A stretch of DNA of 64,000 nt from Rhodospirillales bacterium (GTDB lineage: Bacteria; Pseudomonadota; Alphaproteobacteria; ATCC43930; CGMCC-115725), in NCBI GenBank assembly GCA_027315365.1, contig DAHUYF010000158.1, positions 1-64,000 of the forward strand, in the 5' to 3' direction. Shown one piece after another: positions 25,548 through 33,056 of this stretch. A program made the translations under genes and the position numbers. The stretch's first letter is position 1. Each line of letters begins with the position of its first letter. The notes under the pieces are model-generated. The model ran no database searches, was not told where the DNA came from, and saw only the letters and a list, made by a program, of their open reading frames with translations.

Positions 25548-26668
25548 TGCGTATGTCATGGACGTCGGTGCGCGTTCTCCGCTGCGCCGCGGCGGCGGTT
25601 CTGCTGGCCGGTGGTGCCGCCGCCGGTGCTCAGGCGGAGAGTCTCACCGAACGCGCCAATCGCGGCCTGGTCGAGCTGATGATCCCCGGCGACGGATCGG
25701 CGCTGGGAATGGCGGTGGACCTCGCCGGGCTGCTCGATGACGGCGCGACGCGGCGGGTGCTGCCGGTGGTCGGCCACGACGCCGTCGACGGTCTGGTCGA
25801 TCTCAAGGCGCTGCGCGGCGTCGACATGATGATCGTGCAAACCGACGTGCTGACCGCCTCGCGCCGCAACGCTGCGCTCGGCACGGCGGCGGGCTCGTTC
25901 ACCTACATCGCCAAGCTGTACAATGAGGAGCTGCACCTGCTGGCCCGGGCGGAGATCGAGCACGTCGCCGACCTCGCCGGCAAGACCGTCGATTTCGTCG
26001 GCGGCGCCCGCGTCACCGGGCCGGCCGTGCTCGGCCTGCTCAAGATCAAGGTCGACCCGGCCTTCGACGACCGCGCTTCGGCGCTGCAGAAGCTGGCGGC
26101 CGGCAAGGTGGCGGCGGTGGCCTATGTCGCGGCCAAGCCGACGCCGCTGTTCGGCATGCTGGAGGGCGGCGGCGGGCTGCATTTCCTCGCCCTGCCGATG
26201 ACCCCCGCGCTCGCCGAAGCCTATGTCCCGGCGCGGCTCACGGCGGAGGATTATCCACGCCTCGTCCATGCCGACGCGCCGGTCGATACCGTCGCCGTCG
26301 GCACCGCACTGGTGGCGGCGAATCTGCCGCCCGAGACCGAGCGCTACCGCAACCTCGCGGCCTTCGTCGAGGCGTTCTTTACGCAGTTCCCGCATCTGCT
26401 GGAGCCGCCGCATCTGGCGAAATGGCGCGAAGTCAACCTTGCCGCCGACCTGCCGGGCTGGCAGCGCTTCCCGCCGGCTGAGGCCTGGCTCAAGCGCAAC
26501 GCCGTGGCTGCGGCGGCGCCGCTCAACCCGGCGGAGTTGCACGCCATCTTCGCGAAGTTCCTCGACCAGCGCAGCACGCTCGCCGGCGGCCGGCCGCTCT
26601 CGGCGCAGGAGAAGGATCAGCTCTTCGACCAGTTCCAGCGCTGGGAACAGAGCAGCGCGTCGCGCTGA
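25544..26668 (+). CDS. TAXI family TRAP-type solute-binding protein
   Basis: A 374-residue exported protein with a signal peptide of about 31 residues ending AGAQA-ES. The body follows the TAXI/NMT1-like binding fold, with the motif LVELMIPGDGSALGMAVDLAG, a central LAGKTVDFVGGARVTGP and a hinge region KLAAGKVAAVAYVAAKP. TAXI proteins normally deliver substrate to a DctQM-type permease, but none is encoded in the window. It starts with ATGA over the stop of the pseudo-ATPase gene, preceded by GGAGGGACGAG, so it is translationally coupled to it. The ligand is unknown. Confidence 0.78.
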   Translation: MMRMSWTSVRVLRCAAAAVLLAGGAAAGAQAESLTERANRGLVELMIPGDGSALGMAVDLAGLLDDGATRRVLPVVGHDAVDGLVDLKALRGVDMMIVQTDVLTASRRNAALGTAAGSFTYIAKLYNEELHLLARAEIEHVADLAGKTVDFVGGARVTGPAVLGLLKIKVDPAFDDRASALQKLAAGKVAAVAYVAAKPTPLFGMLEGGGGLHFLALPMTPALAEAYVPARLTAEDYPRLVHADAPVDTVAVGTALVAANLPPETERYRNLAAFVEAFFTQFPHLLEPPHLAKWREVNLAADLPGWQRFPPAEAWLKRNAVAAAAPLNPAELHAIFAKFLDQRSTLAGGRPLSAQEKDQLFDQFQRWEQSSASR

Positions 26669-26703
26669 GCAGGGCGCGTACATAAGTAAAGGGAGAGTGG
26701 GTG

Positions 26704-28341
26704 ATGCAACGCTGCCGCGGTGCGGTCTTCGCCGCCGCCGTCTTCCTGGCCTGCGCGCTCGCGCCGGTCCGGGCCGCAGAAGGCGACGCCGCGCCGTCGC
26801 CGCGGCACGGCGGTACGCTGGTCTTCGCCGTCGAGGCGGAGCCGGCGAATTACGACTGCCACGCCAACGTGTCCTTCGCCTTCCTGCATCCGGTTGCGCC
26901 GCACTACTCGACCCTGCTCAAATTCGACGCCGCCGACTATCCCGCGATCAAGGGCGACCTCGCGGAATCCTGGTCGGTCTCGCCCGACGGGCGCGTCTAC
27001 ACCTTCAAGCTCCGGCCGGGCGTGCTGTTCCATGACGGCAGCAAGCTGACCGCCGCCGACATCAAGGCGAGCTACGCGCGCATCGTCCACCCGCCCGAGG
27101 GCGTGTTCTCTGCGCGCCAGGCGAGCTATGCCGCGATCGAGGGCATCGACACGCCGGACCCGCGCACCGTGGTCTTCCGGCTGGCCTGGCCCGAGGCGGC
27201 GATGCTGGCGAATTTCGCCTCGCCCTGGAACTGCATCTACAGCGCCGCCAAGCTTGCCGAGGATCCGCAATACCCGAAAACGCATATCCTCGGCACCGGG
27301 CCCTTCACCTTCGTCGAGCATGTGAAGGGCGACCATTGGACGGGCAAGCGCTTTCCCGGCTACTTCATGCCGGGCAAGCCCTATCTCGACGGCTATGTGG
27401 CGAAATTTATGAGCGGCGAGAAGGTGATCGCCGCGCTCGAGAGCGGCGACATCCAGGCACAGTTCCGCTCGGTGACGCCGAGCGAGCGCGACCGGCTGGT
27501 CAAGGCGCTCGGTTCCCGGGTGGAGGTGGCGGAGCAGCCCTGGCTCATCAACCTGCTGCTGGTCTTCAATACCAAGCGCCCGCCCTTCGACGATGCGCGG
27601 GTGCGGCGCGCGCTGTCGCTTGCCATCGACCGCTGGGACGCGGCGGAGCGGCTTTCCGCCACCACCTACATGAAGTTCGTCGGCGGGGTGATGCGGCCGG
27701 GCTTCTCGATGGCCACGCCGGAGGCCGAGCTGACGCAGCTGCCCGGCTTCTCCCGCGACATCGCTGCCGCGCGGGCAGAGGCGCGGCGGCTGCTCGCCGC
27801 CGCCGGCGTCAGCCACCTCAAGATCGCGCTGGTCAATCGCGACGTGCCGATTCCCTATGGCCCCGGTGCCGACTACGTGACGGCGGCCTGGCGGGACATC
27901 GGCGTCACGGTGGAGGAAAAGCGGCTCAACACCAAGGACTGGGAGGCGGCGCTCAAAAGCGGCGCCTTCGACGCCGCGTTCGATTTCGCCGGCGATTATT
28001 TCGATGATCCCACCCTTCAGCTCGCCAAATACATCTCGCGCGACCTGTCGCCGGTGAACTATTCCGGCGCCACCGACCGCATGCTCGATTCGCTGTTCGT
28101 CGGTCAGGCGGTGACATCCGACCCGCGCCAGCGCGCCCGCATCGTGCGCGCCTTCGAGCAGCGCGCATTCGAGCAGTCCTATGCCGTGCCGGTGCTGTGG
28201 TGGAACCGCATCATCGCCAATTCGTCGCGGCTGAAGGGCTGGTCGATCACGCCCAGCCACTATCTCAACCAGGATCTCGCCGATGTCTGGCTCGAGCCGG
28301 CATCGGTCTCGAGCGCCTGCGCCGGTGACCGGCGCTGTTGA
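26704..28341 (+). CDS. ABC transporter substrate-binding protein (peptide/nickel, family 5)
   Basis: A 545-residue periplasmic binding protein of the DppA/OppA class. The signal peptide runs to about residue 24 (ends PVRA). Family motifs include GGTLVFAVEAEPANYD near the mature N-terminus, LAESWSVSPDGRVYTFKLRPGVLFHDG near 90, GTGPFTFVEH near 200 and VRRALSLAIDR near 305. No DppBCDF-type permease or ATPase genes are linked. It follows the TAXI gene by 35 bp with GGGAGA before the ATG, probably in the same operon. The ligand could be a peptide, opine, or another bulky molecule. Confidence 0.9.
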   Translation: MQRCRGAVFAAAVFLACALAPVRAAEGDAAPSPRHGGTLVFAVEAEPANYDCHANVSFAFLHPVAPHYSTLLKFDAADYPAIKGDLAESWSVSPDGRVYTFKLRPGVLFHDGSKLTAADIKASYARIVHPPEGVFSARQASYAAIEGIDTPDPRTVVFRLAWPEAAMLANFASPWNCIYSAAKLAEDPQYPKTHILGTGPFTFVEHVKGDHWTGKRFPGYFMPGKPYLDGYVAKFMSGEKVIAALESGDIQAQFRSVTPSERDRLVKALGSRVEVAEQPWLINLLLVFNTKRPPFDDARVRRALSLAIDRWDAAERLSATTYMKFVGGVMRPGFSMATPEAELTQLPGFSRDIAAARAEARRLLAAAGVSHLKIALVNRDVPIPYGPGADYVTAAWRDIGVTVEEKRLNTKDWEAALKSGAFDAAFDFAGDYFDDPTLQLAKYISRDLSPVNYSGATDRMLDSLFVGQAVTSDPRQRARIVRAFEQRAFEQSYAVPVLWWNRIIANSSRLKGWSITPSHYLNQDLADVWLEPASVSSACAGDRRC

Positions 28342-28470
28342 GCGGCACCTAGGGGAATTTTAACTCTCGCGCACGATAATCCGTGGGCGGGCGAACGCAT
28401 TCCGGGGGACATGGAGATGAAGCGACGTAGCAAGGCGCTGCGCCAGAGCGCGGCGATATTGCGGCCCCGC

Positions 28471-29556
28471 CTACGCGGCAAACGTGATCACGTTGCGCAC
28501 GGCGGTGCCGGCGCGCAGCGCGTCGAAGCCTTGGTTGATCTGTTCGAGCTGGAGCTTCCCGGAGATGAGATGGTCGAGCTGGAGCTTGCCCTGCAGATAG
28601 AACTCGATGAGTCGCGGCATGTCGACGCGGAAGCGGTTGGAGCCCATGAGGGAGCCCTGGATTTTGCGTTCGCGGAGGAAATCGGCCCCGTGCAGCTCGA
28701 TCTTTGTCCCGACCGGGATCATGCCGATGATCGTCGCCGTTCCGCCCGGCGCTAGCATGCGAAAGGCCTGCTCGGCCGTCGCCTTGGTTCCCAGGCATTC
28801 GAAGGAATAGTGCACGCCGCCGCCGGTGAGCGCGGCGACCTGCTTGGCGGGATCGCCGGCCGCCGCGTCGACCGTGTCGGTGGCGCCCAGCGTCCTGGCG
28901 AGAGCGAGCTTCGCCGGCATGGTGTCGACGGCGATGATGCGGCCGGCGCCGGCCAGCGCCGCGCCGTTGACGCAGGCCAGCCCGACGCCGCCGCAGCCGA
29001 TCACCGCGACGCTGGTGCCCGGCTCGACCCTGGCGGTGTGGAACACGGCGCCGACACCGGTGAGCACGCCGCAGCCGATCAGCGCGGCGCGGTCGAGCGG
29101 CATGTCCGGCCGGATTTTCGCCAGCGCGTGCTCGTGCACCAGCATCTCTTCGGCATAGGCGGAGAGGTTGAGGAACTGGTGCATCGGCCCGCCCTTCCAG
29201 GAGAGCCGCTGCGAGACCCCGGGCGGCAGCTTGACCTCGGCCGTCTGGCAGAGCGAGGGATGGCCGGTCAGGCATTGCTCGCAGTAGCCGCAGAAGACCG
29301 AGAGACAGGTGACGACAGGATCGCCCGGCTTCACATAGGTCACGTCCTCGCCCACCGCCTCGACGATCCCCGCCGCCTCGTGGCCGAGCACGCAGGGCAT
29401 GGGGTGGGGATAGGCGCCGTCGGCGAAATGCAGATCGCTGTGACAGATGCCGGCGGCCGCGGTGCGGATCAGCACCTCGCGCGGGCCGGGCTTCGCCAGG
29501 CTCACCTGCTCGATGGTCAAGGGCTCGTTGGCCCGGTGCAGCACGGCTGCCTTCAC
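28471..29556 (-). CDS. Zinc-dependent alcohol dehydrogenase (class III-like MDR)
   Basis: A 361-residue zinc alcohol dehydrogenase. Catalytic zinc region GICHSDLHF (37-45) and GHEAAGIVEAVG (58-69) are followed by the structural zinc lobe CGYCEQCLTGHPSLC (89-103) and the NAD-binding motif GCGGVGLACVNGAALAGA (188-205). The family includes class III (formaldehyde/glutathione) and related alcohol dehydrogenases. It is convergent with the binding-protein gene and lies 63 bp downstream of the ferritin-like gene on the same strand, so the two may be co-transcribed. Confidence 0.92.
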   Translation of the reverse strand: MKAAVLHRANEPLTIEQVSLAKPGPREVLIRTAAAGICHSDLHFADGAYPHPMPCVLGHEAAGIVEAVGEDVTYVKPGDPVVTCLSVFCGYCEQCLTGHPSLCQTAEVKLPPGVSQRLSWKGGPMHQFLNLSAYAEEMLVHEHALAKIRPDMPLDRAALIGCGVLTGVGAVFHTARVEPGTSVAVIGCGGVGLACVNGAALAGAGRIIAVDTMPAKLALARTLGATDTVDAAAGDPAKQVAALTGGGVHYSFECLGTKATAEQAFRMLAPGGTATIIGMIPVGTKIELHGADFLRERKIQGSLMGSNRFRVDMPRLIEFYLQGKLQLDHLISGKLQLEQINQGFDALRAGTAVRNVITFAA

Positions 29557-29619
29557 GCCTTGCCTCCCGTCATTGGCGCGGCGCGCATCGGCCGCGGCCG
29601 AGCGATCGTTCGAGCCGGG

Positions 29620-30693
29620 TTATTCGGCTGCGGGTTGCGTCACCTCGGCGACGCGCTTCCGGGCGTCGAACTCCTCGGCGACGCGGCCGTCATTGTCGAG
29701 CATGGCCTGGGCGTCGGCCTCGGCAAAGGCGATGACGCCCATATCCTCGTAGGCCTTGCGCACCCGCGGGCCCCACAGCCCGATATCCCTGACCGTCGGC
29801 ACGATGCGGGTGAAGAGCCGGGCGCGGAACTGCGCCATGCTGTCCGAGGTCATGACAATCTCGGCGCATTCCTTGGCCGGAAGGCCCAGCCGCTCCCAGA
29901 CTTCCCACTGGTTGAAGCGGTCGCGCATGTGGTAGCAGGCTTCGACGACGAACTGCTCGCGCTCGTCGCGCTCGGCGTCGCTGAGCTGCGGATAGTAGTC
30001 GCGCAGTGCCAGCCGGCCGAAGGCGACGTGGCGGGCCTCGTCCTGCATGACATAGGCGTTGACGGCGGCGGCCAGCGGATTGCCGGCGAAGTCGCGGATG
30101 CGCTGGAAGGCGGCAAGCGCCAGCCCCTCGATCAGCACCTGCATGGTGAGATAGGTCATGTCCCAGCGGCTGTCGCTCAGCCCGGTTTCGAGCAGCGATT
30201 TGAGACCCGGCGTGATGGGATAGGCGAGCTTGAACTTCTCGTGCAGCAGGCGGGTATAGGCCTCGACATGCCGCGCCTCGTCCATCACCTGCGTCGCGGC
30301 GTAGAACTTGCTGTCGAGATCGGGCACGGATTGCACGATCTTGGCGGTGGCGATCAGCGCGCCCTGCTCGCCGTGCATGAATTGCGAGATCGAGGAGGCC
30401 TGCTGGTGATGGCGGACCTCGATCTTCTCCTTGTCGGTCAGCCGGCGCCAGACGTCGGAGCCGAAGATCGGGATGGCGCGGTCGTCGAGCTGCATCGGAT
30501 TCTCGGGATCGAGGTCCTGCGACCAGTCGATGCGCAGCGCCGCGTCCCATTGCTGCTTCTTGCCCTTGTCGTAGAGCTGCAGCAGCGCCTCGCGCTCGTC
30601 GTCATACTCCCAGGTGAAGCGGGTCTCGGTGGTGCTCTCGAACTTCCACTCGGTCAGCTCTACCGGCAGCGCATAGCGGTACATCGTGGACAT
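29620..30693 (-). CDS. Ferritin-like diiron protein (AurF-type oxygenase candidate)
   Basis: A 357-residue, mostly helical protein with a full set of diiron ligands: Glu in HGEQGAL, the pair in MDEARHVEAY, Glu in LIEGLAL and the pair in QDEARHVAFG. Two E-x-x-H motifs in this arrangement are the signature of ferritin-fold oxidases and N-oxygenases such as AurF. GGGAG is spaced eight bases before the ATG encoding MSTMYRY; a GTG three codons earlier is less likely. The reaction is unknown. Its 5' region is divergent from the HyuA gene and may share control. Confidence 0.8.
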   Translation of the reverse strand: MSTMYRYALPVELTEWKFESTTETRFTWEYDDEREALLQLYDKGKKQQWDAALRIDWSQDLDPENPMQLDDRAIPIFGSDVWRRLTDKEKIEVRHHQQASSISQFMHGEQGALIATAKIVQSVPDLDSKFYAATQVMDEARHVEAYTRLLHEKFKLAYPITPGLKSLLETGLSDSRWDMTYLTMQVLIEGLALAAFQRIRDFAGNPLAAAVNAYVMQDEARHVAFGRLALRDYYPQLSDAERDEREQFVVEACYHMRDRFNQWEVWERLGLPAKECAEIVMTSDSMAQFRARLFTRIVPTVRDIGLWGPRVRKAYEDMGVIAFAEADAQAMLDNDGRVAEEFDARKRVAEVTQPAAE

Positions 30694-30877
30694 GCCCGAC
30701 ACTCCCGTCTGTCTCGACCCCGCGGAGCGGCGACGTCGCCGTCACCCTGGGCGGGAACGGCGGCGATCGCAACAAGTTGCACGCGACTCTTCCGTTCGCG
30801 CCGCCATCCTGCCAGGAACCATATCCGGGGCGGGGCGCGGAGTCTAGGGTAGTCCCCCAAGCGCCGCGGCCGCGTCT

Positions 30878-30907
30878 TTGACGCCCGCCGGTACCGCGCC
30901 CTAGAGT
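30878..30907 (+). promoter_or_regulatory. Candidate promoter for the hyuA-hyuB pair
   Basis: TTGACG is followed after 18 bases by TAGAGT, near-consensus -35 and -10 hexamers. The predicted transcript would start about 25 bases before the hyuA ATG, leaving room for the strong ribosome site GGAGGGAGG. It is identified by hexamer match and position only. Confidence 0.4.
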
Positions 30908-30938
30908 GACGCGCAGAACAAAGGCGTGCGGAGGGAGG

Positions 30939-33056
30939 ATGAGCTCGTATCTCGTCGGTGTCGATATCGGCGGCACCTTTACCGATTGCGTCGTCATCGA
31001 CGAGAGCGGCGCGGTGACCACCGCCAAGGCGCCGTCGACCCCGGGCAACTTCGCTCAGGGCATGATCGACGCGATCGAGAGCGCGGCGGCAAAGCTCGGC
31101 CTCGAGCCGGCGCGGCTTTATGAGCAGGTCTCGCTGCTGTCGCACGGCACCACCGTCGGCACCAACGCGGTGGTGCAGAAGCGCGGCGCGCGCATCGGCC
31201 TCGTCACCACCAAGGGCCACAACGACGTCATCCACATCATGCGGGGATCGCGCGGCATCGGCGGCCGCGACGTGCGCCAGGTGGTGCATTTCCCGGAGAG
31301 CCAGAAGCCCGACCCGATCGTGCCCAAGCGGCTGATCGAGGGCGTCTCGGAGCGCGTCGACTGCTTCGGCAAGGTGGTGGTGCCGCTTAACGAGGTCGAG
31401 GCCGAGGCGGCGATCCGGCGGCTCCTCGACAAGGGGGTCGAGGCCATCGCCATCTGCTTCCTCTGGTCCTTCCTCCATCCGGCGCACGAGCACCGCCTGC
31501 GCGACATGGTGAAGCGGCTGGCGCCCGACATGTTCGTCACCTGCTCGGCCGATCTGGTGCCGAAATGGGGCGAGTACGAGCGCACCACCGCCACCGCCAT
31601 CAACGCCTATATCGGGCCGCTGACCTCGGGCTATCTGAGCCAGCTCGACCGCAGGCTCGCCGCGCTGGGATACCGCCAGCCGCTGCAGATCACGCAATGC
31701 GGCGGCGGCACCATCTCGGTCGACAAGGCGATGGAAGCGCCGCTGCTGACGCTCGATTCCGGTCCGGTCTCCGGCGTCACCGGCTCGCTCTATCTCGGCC
31801 GCGTCATGGGCTATCCCAACATCATCACCACCGACATGGGCGGCACCTCCTTCGATGTCGGCATCATCCACGAGGGCAAGCCGGCCTATTCCTTCGTGAG
31901 CAACGTCAACCAGTACGAATATTTCATCCCCAAGGTCGACATCCAGGCGATCGGCAGCGGCGGCGGCAGCCTGGTGCGCATCGACGAGACCACGCGCACG
32001 ATGCGCGTCGGCCCCGACAGCGCCGGGGCGGTGCCGGGCCCGGTCTGCTACGGCAAGGGCGGCACGGTGGCGACAGTCACCGACGCCGATGTGGTGCTGG
32101 GCTATATCAGCCCCGACAATTTCGCCGGCGGCCGCATCCGGCTCGACAAGGAGAAGGCCGAGCAGGCGGTGAAGGACATCGCCGACCGGCTCGGCATGTC
32201 GCTCATGGATTGCGCCAGCGGCATCGCCAAGATCGCCGAGTTCCAGATGGCCGACATCATCCGCAAGATGACGGTGGGCAAGGGCTTCGACCCCCGCGAC
32301 TTCGTGCTCTTCGCCTTCGGCGGCGCGGGTCCCGCACATGCCGGCATCTTCGCGCGCGAGCTGGGCGTCGCCAAGGTGGTGATCCCGCAGCGCGAGACCG
32401 CCTCCACCTGGTGCGCCTTCGGCGCCGCTTCGGCCGACATCCTGCACATCCACGAGCGGGTCGACATCATGGCCTCGCCCTTCGAGGCGGAGCGCATCAA
32501 CCGCAACCTCGAGCGGCTGGAGGAGGCGGCGCGCCGCCACATGGCGAAGGACGGCATCGCGCCGGAGCGGCAGCGCTTCCATTTCTCGGTCGACATGCGC
32601 CACAAGGGCCAGATCAACGAGGTCGAGGTGGCGCTCGAGGGCAGCCGCGCCGAGGGCGGCTTCCAGGAGCCGCTGCGCGAGGCCTTCTACCGCCGCTACG
32701 AGCAGCTCTATGGCCGCGGCTCCTCCTTCCGCGGCGGCCGGCTCGAGATCGTCACCTTCCGCATCCGCGCCACCGCCGAGACGCCGCGGCCGCGCCTCGT
32801 CGCCGCCGAGCGCCTTACCGATGAAATATCCGACGCGGCGCGCCGGCCGGGCCGACCGATCTACTGGGCCGACCTGCGGCGCCAGGTCGAGACGCCGGTC
32901 TATGACGGCACCGCGCTGCTTCCGGGCAACAGGGTCGCCGGCCCGACGGTGGTCGAGACCCCCGATACCACGGTGGTGGTGCCGCCCGGCCAGACCCTCA
33001 CCGTCGACCGCTTCGGCAATTTCGAACTCGCGCTCGCAGAAGGACGCCCGCAATGA
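30939..33056 (+). CDS. hyuA: Hydantoinase/oxoprolinase subunit A (acetone-carboxylase beta-like)
   Basis: A 705-residue ATP-dependent HyuA-family subunit. It begins with the actin-like phosphate loop GVDIGGTFTDCVV (residues about 6-18), has SHGTTVGTNAVVQKRG near 68-83 and a second nucleotide-binding block TTDMGGTSFDVGI near 297-309. The length, and the partner gene that overlaps by four bases, match the beta subunit of acetone or acetophenone carboxylases as well as N-methylhydantoinases. A strong ribosome site selects MSSYLVG over an upstream GTG. The substrate cannot be decided from sequence alone. Confidence 0.92.
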   Translation: MSSYLVGVDIGGTFTDCVVIDESGAVTTAKAPSTPGNFAQGMIDAIESAAAKLGLEPARLYEQVSLLSHGTTVGTNAVVQKRGARIGLVTTKGHNDVIHIMRGSRGIGGRDVRQVVHFPESQKPDPIVPKRLIEGVSERVDCFGKVVVPLNEVEAEAAIRRLLDKGVEAIAICFLWSFLHPAHEHRLRDMVKRLAPDMFVTCSADLVPKWGEYERTTATAINAYIGPLTSGYLSQLDRRLAALGYRQPLQITQCGGGTISVDKAMEAPLLTLDSGPVSGVTGSLYLGRVMGYPNIITTDMGGTSFDVGIIHEGKPAYSFVSNVNQYEYFIPKVDIQAIGSGGGSLVRIDETTRTMRVGPDSAGAVPGPVCYGKGGTVATVTDADVVLGYISPDNFAGGRIRLDKEKAEQAVKDIADRLGMSLMDCASGIAKIAEFQMADIIRKMTVGKGFDPRDFVLFAFGGAGPAHAGIFARELGVAKVVIPQRETASTWCAFGAASADILHIHERVDIMASPFEAERINRNLERLEEAARRHMAKDGIAPERQRFHFSVDMRHKGQINEVEVALEGSRAEGGFQEPLREAFYRRYEQLYGRGSSFRGGRLEIVTFRIRATAETPRPRLVAAERLTDEISDAARRPGRPIYWADLRRQVETPVYDGTALLPGNRVAGPTVVETPDTTVVVPPGQTLTVDRFGNFELALAEGRPQ

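Noticed and set aside
28411-28755. Plus-strand frame of 114 codons starting after GGGGGAC in the gap before the alcohol dehydrogenase
   Set aside because: Most of it lies antisense to the conserved C-terminus of the alcohol dehydrogenase and its product has no recognisable features.
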